46,141 nt of DNA from an uncultured Eggerthellaceae bacterium. GTDB lineage: Bacteria > Actinomycetota > Coriobacteriia > Coriobacteriales > Eggerthellaceae. The translations under genes were made by a program, and so were the position numbers. The DNA lies in contig CAJUPL010000013.1 in the NCBI GenBank assembly GCA_910588435.1, positions 1-46,141 of the forward strand, written 5' to 3'. The notes below the pieces were generated by a model. The model worked only from the letters and a program-made list of their open reading frames with translations. It made no database searches and was not told the origin of the DNA. This document shows, one piece after another, positions 42,087 through 46,141 of this stretch. The first letter of the stretch is position 1, and each line of letters opens with the position of its first letter.

Positions 42087-43126
42087 CAGCTTGCACTTCC
42101 CTCTTCGGGCGCTGCTTGGGAAGCTGGCGTGCCAGGCGCGTTCGCGAAGGCCTCGGCGATGCGCTCTGATACCTTGCCTTCAACCTGGGTGCATGCAGCG
42201 ATGACGCCATTCTTGATGGCCTCAGCATTGGAGGATCCGTGACCCACGATGCATGTGCCCTTGACGCCCAGAAGCGGCGTGCCGCCGAACCTGTCCGGGT
42301 TCAGATCCTCTTTGAGCTTTGCCAGGCTCCCCTTGACCAGAGCCGCGCCCATCTTCGCCGTGAGGCTTGACGTGAGCGCGCTCTTGATGTGACGGAAGAT
42401 CATCTTGGATGTGCCTTCGATGGTCTTCAGGCAGACGTTCCCGGTGAAGCCGTCTGTGACCACAACGCTGAACTTGCCTGCAAGGAGGTCTCCACCTTCG
42501 CAGTTGCCCTTGAACTCAGGCACCTCCTGCCGGAGCAGCTCATATGACCCAAGCGCCAGGCTTGAGCCCTTCGTGTCCTCTTCGCCGATGTTCAGAAGGC
42601 CAACTTGAGGGTTGCTGACGCCCATCACATGCTCCATGTAGATGGCGCCCATCTTTGCGAACTGCACCAGATACTCCGGCTTGCAGTCAGCGTTGGCCCC
42701 CACGTCTGCGAAGAACACGGGCTGATCATAGGCCGGAAGGACCACACCCAGAGCTGGGCGCTTCACGCCCTTCGCGCGCCCCATGACGAGGGTTGCGGCG
42801 GCCAAGCAAGCGCCAGTGGACCCGGCTGAGAAGAAGCCTTGTGCCTTGCCCTCTCTCACCAGGCGGCAGCCAACCACGATGGATGAGTCCTTCTTGGTGC
42901 GAACCGCGTTCGCCGGATGCTCATCCATTGCGATGACCTCTGAGCAAGGCACTGCGGTGCACCTATCGTGCGCTTCTGCGAACGGGACCACCACGTCCTC
43001 CGGCCCGCATAGCAGCACATTCAAAAAGGGGCGCGCGCTGAGTGCTTGCGCAACCCCTTCCAAAACGACATCGGGGGCGTCATCGCCCCCCATGGCATCA
43101 ACCGCTATAGAAATGAGATCCGTCAC
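42086..43126 (-). CDS. plsX: Phosphate acyltransferase PlsX
   Basis: Converts acyl-ACP to acyl-phosphate in phospholipid synthesis, with 346 residues. It has the family N-terminus IAVDAMGGDDAPDVVLEG and the later conserved blocks GFFSAGSTGACLAAATLVMGR, LLNIGEEDTKGS and VVTDGFTGNVCLKT. The start is GTG 43126 with GAGG beside it. It lies 36 bp after rpmF, the usual rpmF-plsX pair that ties ribosome protein and lipid genes together. Confidence 0.97.
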   Translation of the reverse strand: MTDLISIAVDAMGGDDAPDVVLEGVAQALSARPFLNVLLCGPEDVVVPFAEAHDRCTAVPCSEVIAMDEHPANAVRTKKDSSIVVGCRLVREGKAQGFFSAGSTGACLAAATLVMGRAKGVKRPALGVVLPAYDQPVFFADVGANADCKPEYLVQFAKMGAIYMEHVMGVSNPQVGLLNIGEEDTKGSSLALGSYELLRQEVPEFKGNCEGGDLLAGKFSVVVTDGFTGNVCLKTIEGTSKMIFRHIKSALTSSLTAKMGAALVKGSLAKLKEDLNPDRFGGTPLLGVKGTCIVGHGSSNAEAIKNGVIAACTQVEGKVSERIAEAFANAPGTPASQAAPEEGSAS

Positions 43127-43162
43127 CTCAGATGCTCTGATGCGCTTCCGTAGGTGATGGAG

Positions 43163-43342
43163 CTAGTCAGTGACGATGACTTCGCGGTCCTTGTAGTAGC
43201 CGCAGTTGCCGCAGACCCTGTGCGGAAGCTTCACCTCACCACACTGCGGGCACGTGCAGCGGGAAGGGGTGTTGATCTTGTCATGCTGGCTGCGACGACG
43301 ATGCGTGCGGATTCGGCCCATCTTCTGCTTAGGTACTGCCAC
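43163..43342 (-). CDS. rpmF: 50S ribosomal protein L32
   Basis: A 59-residue ribosomal protein beginning (M)AVPKQKMGRIRTHRRR, the normal L32 start. Four cysteines (CPQC and CGNC) form the zinc ribbon. GTG 43342 is chosen because it gives that N-terminus and AGAAGGAG is 8 nt upstream. The in-frame ATG at 43363 overlaps the ribosome-binding site. Its leader has a strong promoter and a hairpin just before the ribosome-binding site. Confidence 0.96.
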   Translation of the reverse strand: MAVPKQKMGRIRTHRRRSQHDKINTPSRCTCPQCGEVKLPHRVCGNCGYYKDREVIVTD

Positions 43343-43367
43343 TTTGGTTGCTCCTTCTTCCATTCAA

Positions 43368-43394
43368 CAGGGCTTTGCCATGGAGTGCGCCCTG
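43368..43394 (-). promoter_or_regulatory. Hairpin in the rpmF leader
   Basis: CAGGGC and GCCCTG pair around a 15-nt loop in the 5' untranslated region, ending about 11 nt before the AGAAGGAG of rpmF. It could be a control element or an RNase site. No known ribosomal-protein leader class is recognised. Confidence 0.45.
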
Positions 43395-43426
43395 CTCATA
43401 AGCTACCTTTTCACAAGCGAACGTTG

Positions 43427-43455
43427 ATTCTAGCAAAGCGATGCGCCATTCTCAA
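43427..43455 (-). promoter_or_regulatory. rpmF promoter
   Basis: On the minus strand TTGAGA (43450-43455), exactly 17 bp, TAGAAT (43427-43432). This is the best promoter in the window. It starts the rpmF-plsX-rnc-smc-ftsY-ffh run, separate from tilS-maf. Confidence 0.8.
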
Positions 43456-43474
43456 GGGGATTTCCGCGAAGGAA

Positions 43475-44131
43475 TCAGCCTGCAAGCTCTGGGTATTCAG
43501 AGAGCAGGCGCCCCACAGGCAGCCCGATGATGGTATCAAGCGCCCCTTGCGTGCTCTCCACCAGGTTCGCGCCCTCCCCCTGGATGGCGTAGGCGCCCGC
43601 TTTGTCGAAGGACTCACCACACTTTAGGTAATCAGCTATCTGCTCATCGGTCAGCTCCTTGAACTTGACCGATGAGGTATCCGCGAACGTGCGATACGCA
43701 AGGGAGACCTCCTCACCTTCGCCTAGCATCAGCATCCAGAGCGAGGTCCCCGTGATGACTTGATGCGTGGTGCCGGAAAGGGCGCGCAGCATGCGCTTCG
43801 CGTCCTCCAGGTTCCGGGGCTTGCCGAATATCTCCTGACCCTTCACTACCATGGTGTCAGCCCCGATGACCGCATACATGCCAGGCTCGTTCGCGGCCAA
43901 GAGCTCCTGCACTGCCGCGCCCGCCTTCTTCTCCGCTAGCTTCTTCGCAGCCTCAGCGGGGATGACGAGGTCATCCTCATCCAGCGTCTCATCCACAGGC
44001 TCCTTTGGGATGAGGACGCGAACGGGCACACCTGCATCCTCTAGGAGCTGCTTGCGGCGCGGGCTTGCGCTTGCAAGCATCACTTTCATCTGAGGCGCGC
44101 TCTGCTGATCTGCGCTCTGCTGGTCTGTCAT
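43475..44131 (-). CDS. maf: Maf-family nucleotide pyrophosphatase
   Basis: Hydrolyses non-canonical nucleoside triphosphates. The 218 residues include LASASPRRKQLLEDAGV (N-terminal motif), the catalytic Asp region VIGADTMVVKGQ, and YAIQGEGANLVESTQG near the end. ATG 44131 directly follows the tilS stop, with GAGGAG upstream. It adds a 14-residue Gln/Ser-rich leader before the usual MKVMLASASPRR. ATG 44089 is the alternative. Co-transcribed with tilS. Confidence 0.94.
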   Translation of the reverse strand: MTDQQSADQQSAPQMKVMLASASPRRKQLLEDAGVPVRVLIPKEPVDETLDEDDLVIPAEAAKKLAEKKAGAAVQELLAANEPGMYAVIGADTMVVKGQEIFGKPRNLEDAKRMLRALSGTTHQVITGTSLWMLMLGEGEEVSLAYRTFADTSSVKFKELTDEQIADYLKCGESFDKAGAYAIQGEGANLVESTQGALDTIIGLPVGRLLSEYPELAG

Positions 44132-45226
44132 CTATCTCCTCTTCCTCCTTGCTCGGAAGGCTTCCATGCGCTCGATGCGAACGCCTAGCTTGTTGGCGCT
44201 CACGGCGAGGTTTCCCTGGATGTTGGTGACGTAGCCGCTCTTCGGCTTGCCGTCTGCGAACCCGTCTATCACGCCTTCGACGCTTTTGGCGTCTATCCGC
44301 TCTTCTTCCCCCAACATGCCCTTGAGCATCTTCTGCACCACTCGGCGAAGGAGCGGCTTTTGCGCGTTCGCAAGCTCAGGCGCCAGAAGGAAGCCGTCTT
44401 CCGGGCTGCCCTCATGAAGGAGCTGCGTGGAGCTATTGATGAGGTCATCCGCCATGCCGTCCAGCATGTCGTCCTCATCAGCTATGAGGTTCATGGAACG
44501 GATGAGGTTGTCAGTTGAGCGCGCGTCCCACTCCCGTGCCTTCGGGGTGATGTTCGCGCGGACGTATGCGCGAAAGCGATCGGTGTGCGCGTTCGTTGCA
44601 TCTTCTCGCCAAAGGGCGCCGCTTGCGTCTTCTGAGATGGGCAAGCCTAGAGCCTTTCGCTCGTTGATGAGGGCACGGAGCTCTTCCCTTGTGCAGTCCA
44701 AGAGCGGGCGCACCACTTGCCCGTTCTTGTAGAGCATGCTGCGAAAGCCGCCCGGACCTGTGCCCACGATGGAGCGCATGTAGAAATTCTCCACCCTGTC
44801 ATCTGCAGTATGGGCGGTGACGATGCGTGCGTCAGCAAGGGGCGTGGCCTCGTGAAGGCACATGGATGCAAGCGCCTCCTTCGCGGCCTCATAGCGCTCG
44901 TGCCTGCCCTGGGCTTCCACGTTCGCGCCCGTGCGCGCGGCCTCCGCGGCAACGTCAACCTCGCAGAGGAAGAACGGGATGTTGAGCTTGCTTGCAAGCT
45001 GACGGCAGAACTCCGCGTCATCGTTGGCGGCCTGGCCGCGCAGCTGATGGTTCACATGCAGCATGGCCACAGGGCCAGTGAGGCCTTCGTCTCGAAGAGA
45101 GGCCATCATGTATGCAAGGGCCGTTGAGTCAGACCCGCCGGATACCATCAGCAGGCATGCTGACCCTTCGTCCAAGAGGCCATGCCTTCCTATGGCATCC
45201 TTCATCTTGTTCATCACGTCATCCAT
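44132..45226 (-). CDS. tilS: tRNA(Ile)-lysidine synthase
   Basis: Modifies C34 of tRNA-Ile(CAU) to lysidine so that it reads AUA. The PP-loop motif VSGGSDSTALAYM (about residue 28-40) is intact and the downstream TilS core includes HVNHQLRGQAANDDAEFC and VTAHTADDRVENFYMR. The 364-residue form has a short C-terminal domain. There is no ribosome-binding site: the -10 box ends only 6 bp before the ATG, so the mRNA probably starts at the start codon. It is first gene before maf. Confidence 0.93.
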   Translation of the reverse strand: MDDVMNKMKDAIGRHGLLDEGSACLLMVSGGSDSTALAYMMASLRDEGLTGPVAMLHVNHQLRGQAANDDAEFCRQLASKLNIPFFLCEVDVAAEAARTGANVEAQGRHERYEAAKEALASMCLHEATPLADARIVTAHTADDRVENFYMRSIVGTGPGGFRSMLYKNGQVVRPLLDCTREELRALINERKALGLPISEDASGALWREDATNAHTDRFRAYVRANITPKAREWDARSTDNLIRSMNLIADEDDMLDGMADDLINSSTQLLHEGSPEDGFLLAPELANAQKPLLRRVVQKMLKGMLGEEERIDAKSVEGVIDGFADGKPKSGYVTNIQGNLAVSANKLGVRIERMEAFRARRKRR

Positions 45227-45232
45227 GCGCAG

Positions 45233-45260
45233 ATTCTACCCGAAGCCAACCCCCAAGCAA
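45233..45260 (-). promoter_or_regulatory. tilS promoter (leaderless transcript)
   Basis: On the minus strand TTGCTT (45255-45260), 16 bp, TAGAAT (45233-45238). Six bases separate the -10 from ATG 45226, so transcription should begin at or next to the start codon. Confidence 0.65.
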
Positions 45261-45284
45261 CGCTTCCCCCTAAGAGTGGACACT

Positions 45285-45553
45285 CCCCTTGCCGATGCAG
45301 CTGCACCCGCCCCTTGAGAGCAGACGCCTCCTTTGCCGATGCAGCTGCCCCCCCCTAAAGTGTGGGCGTCGGCATTGCCGACGCAGCTGTGCGCTAGCAC
45401 AGCGAAATGAGGGCGTCAGCCCGAAACACCCGGATTGGTGTTCTGCGCCAGGCTAGGCTGCCTGACCAGTTGCCAGCATCCGGGTGTTCTTGCCCTGCCG
45501 GGCAAGTTACGCATTGCTCATCGCAATGCTGCGCTTGCAATGCAAGCGCCCAC
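45285..45553 (+). repeat. Family A multi-hairpin repeat, copy A4
   Basis: The 192-bp core 45362-45553 is bounded by GTGGGCG and CGCCCAC. Hairpins: GCGTCGGC/GCCGACGC (45366-45384), GCTGTGC/GCACAGC (45386-45403), CTTGCCC/GGGCAAG (45489-45506), GCATTGC/GCAATGC (45511-45529), GCGCTTGC/GCAAGCGC (45531-45549). The third and fourth replace different stems found in A1-A3, yet linkers CGGGTGTT, TTAC and TGCG are kept. Two decayed left modules (TTGCCGATGCAGCTGC near 45294 and 45334) with C-rich spacers precede the core. Confidence 0.9.
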
Positions 45554-45631
45554 AGGATAAGGCGGGAGCCGCGTTGCGCTCGCCAGCAATCAGGATTGTG
45601 GCGCTGCAGCACGCCACGAAAGCGATGGCGC

Positions 45632-45734
45632 GCCCTACGTCAACCAGAAGAGCTGGCCTCTGATCGAAAGCGCTTTCAACCTGAGAATCGGTTGCTGGTG
45701 GACGTAGGGCAAGGCACCGATCTTGTGCCTTGCC
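45632..45734. repeat. Unclassified structured region (junction-like)
   Basis: GCCCTACGTC (45632-45641) pairs with GACGTAGGGC (45701-45710), and the stem extends through ACCAG/CTGGT. Inside are CAACC/GGTTG (45677-45694) and the palindrome GAAAGCGCTTTC (45666-45677). The next hairpin GGCAAGGCAC/GTGCCTTGCC (45708-45734) shares bases with the first stem, so the two cannot form fully at once. A single copy is seen. No gene lies in 45554-45800. Confidence 0.6.
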
Positions 45735-45798
45735 GCCCATTGGCTAGCGGGAGCGCGCATGAACAAGGCACAAGCTTCACCCGGATAAGGGGCGCGTG

Positions 45799-45916
45799 AG
45801 CACCCCAAAGGCCGCTACTTTGCTTGTGCTTGCACAAGCAAAGTTAAAGGCCGTTATAAAAGGAGCGGGTGCCTGCACCCGCGACACCGGACCGAGCGCA
45901 GCGAGGCCGAAGGATG
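45799..45916 (+). repeat. Family C paired-hairpin repeat, copy C2
   Basis: After AAAGGCCGCT comes a 13-bp perfect hairpin (ACTTTGCTTGTGC / GCACAAGCAAAGT, 45817-45844; tip CTTG), then TTAAAGGCCG, a GCGGGTGC/GCACCCGC hairpin (45865-45882), then the tail CCGGACCGAGCGCAGCGAGG to 45916. The same frame recurs in C3 with entirely different stem sequences. Confidence 0.85.
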
Positions 45917-45929
45917 CGGTTGCGACCCA

Positions 45930-46010
45930 ATATATGACCCAGGAGGTCAATGACATTGCGCACGGGGCAGTGTCATTGACCTAATTGCTCATAATTAGGT
46001 CAATGACATC
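45930..46010. repeat. Family B nested palindrome, copy B3
   Basis: The inner 12-bp arms are AGGTCAATGACA (45944-45955) and TGTCATTGACCT (45971-45982), with the same centre as B1. The outer arms TATGA/TCATA are partly changed. An extra half unit, AGGTCAATGACATC, follows at 45997-46010 and abuts C3. Confidence 0.88.
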
Positions 46011-46134
46011 AAGGCCGCTACTTCTATTCATGGAACATGAATAGAAGTTAAAGGCCGCAGTGAATGAAGCGGGATAGGTGCACGATGTGCACCTATCCCG
46101 TAAGCCGGACCGAGCGGAGCGAGGCCGAAGGATG
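46011..46134 (+). repeat. Family C paired-hairpin repeat, copy C3
   Basis: AAGGCCGCT, then a 13-bp hairpin (ACTTCTATTCATG / CATGAATAGAAGT, 46020-46048), TAAAGGCCG, a 14-bp perfect hairpin (46070-46083 with 46087-46100, loop GAT), and the tail CCGGACCGAGCGGAGCGAGG to 46134. The window ends just after it. Confidence 0.85.
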
Positions 46135-46141
46135 GGGAAGT

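Noticed and set aside
45240..46141. Open frames in the repeat cluster at the right end
   Set aside because: They consist of translated palindromes, have no ribosome-binding sites or family features, and change with the repeats.

Overview
The window looks like chromosomal DNA of a fairly GC-rich Gram-positive bacterium, most likely Actinomycetota of the class Coriobacteriia. This placement is an inference. It rests on protein character, Shine-Dalgarno-rich starts with frequent GTG/TTG, a two-gene SufC/SufB iron-sulfur module, a TrpB2-type synthase, and an RpoD with a Lys/Ala-rich N-terminus. No rRNA or species marker is present, so genus is left open. Almost everything is conserved housekeeping sequence. 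There is no phage, transposase or CRISPR array.

Layout. 1-480: repeat DNA. 485-3504 (-): pntA-pntB transhydrogenase. 3665-6817 (+): thioesterase, YbhN-type membrane protein, lipoprotein, methyltransferase. 6814-8529 (-): sufC-sufB. 8664-9020 (+): cysteine-cluster protein. 9058-9385: repeats. 9412-10658 (-): trxA-trxB. 10870-12189 (+): cation/H+ antiporter. 12196-21223 (-): tig, clpP, clpX, valS, a zinc-ribbon membrane protein and thrS. 21323-22886 (+): tRNA-Leu and sstT. 23020-23465: repeats and a terminator. 23475-33047 (-): tRNA-Asn, rpoD, priA, metK behind a SAM riboswitch, nfo, and argG-argH behind a probable Arg leader peptide. 33131-34853 (-): a double palindrome, trpB2 and a Trp leader/attenuator. 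34946-45226 (-): tilS-maf, then rpmF-plsX-rnc-smc-ftsY-ffh. 45285-46141: a dense cluster of structured repeats.

Functionally, the window joins protein quality control (Tig, ClpP, ClpX), membrane targeting (Ffh, FtsY), chromosome organisation (SMC), translation (ThrS, ValS, TilS, L32, two tRNAs), redox and NADPH balance (PntAB, TrxAB), Fe-S assembly, and Arg/Trp/SAM metabolism. Three amino-acid genes carry different RNA controls: a SAM riboswitch over the metK ribosome-binding site, a leader peptide with three adjacent Trp codons before a terminator at trpB2, and an Arg-rich leader peptide ending inside a terminator at argG.

The least explained content is the intergenic repeat DNA. I see at least three families. 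Family A is a multi-hairpin element of about 190-210 bp in four copies, all in one orientation. Family B is a nested palindrome of about 67 bp. Family C is a pair of long hairpins with fixed flanks. In A and C the stems differ between copies yet both arms change together, while linkers stay nearly constant. That is the signature expected if the folded structure, not the sequence, is maintained. I regard this as the best candidate here for an undescribed system.
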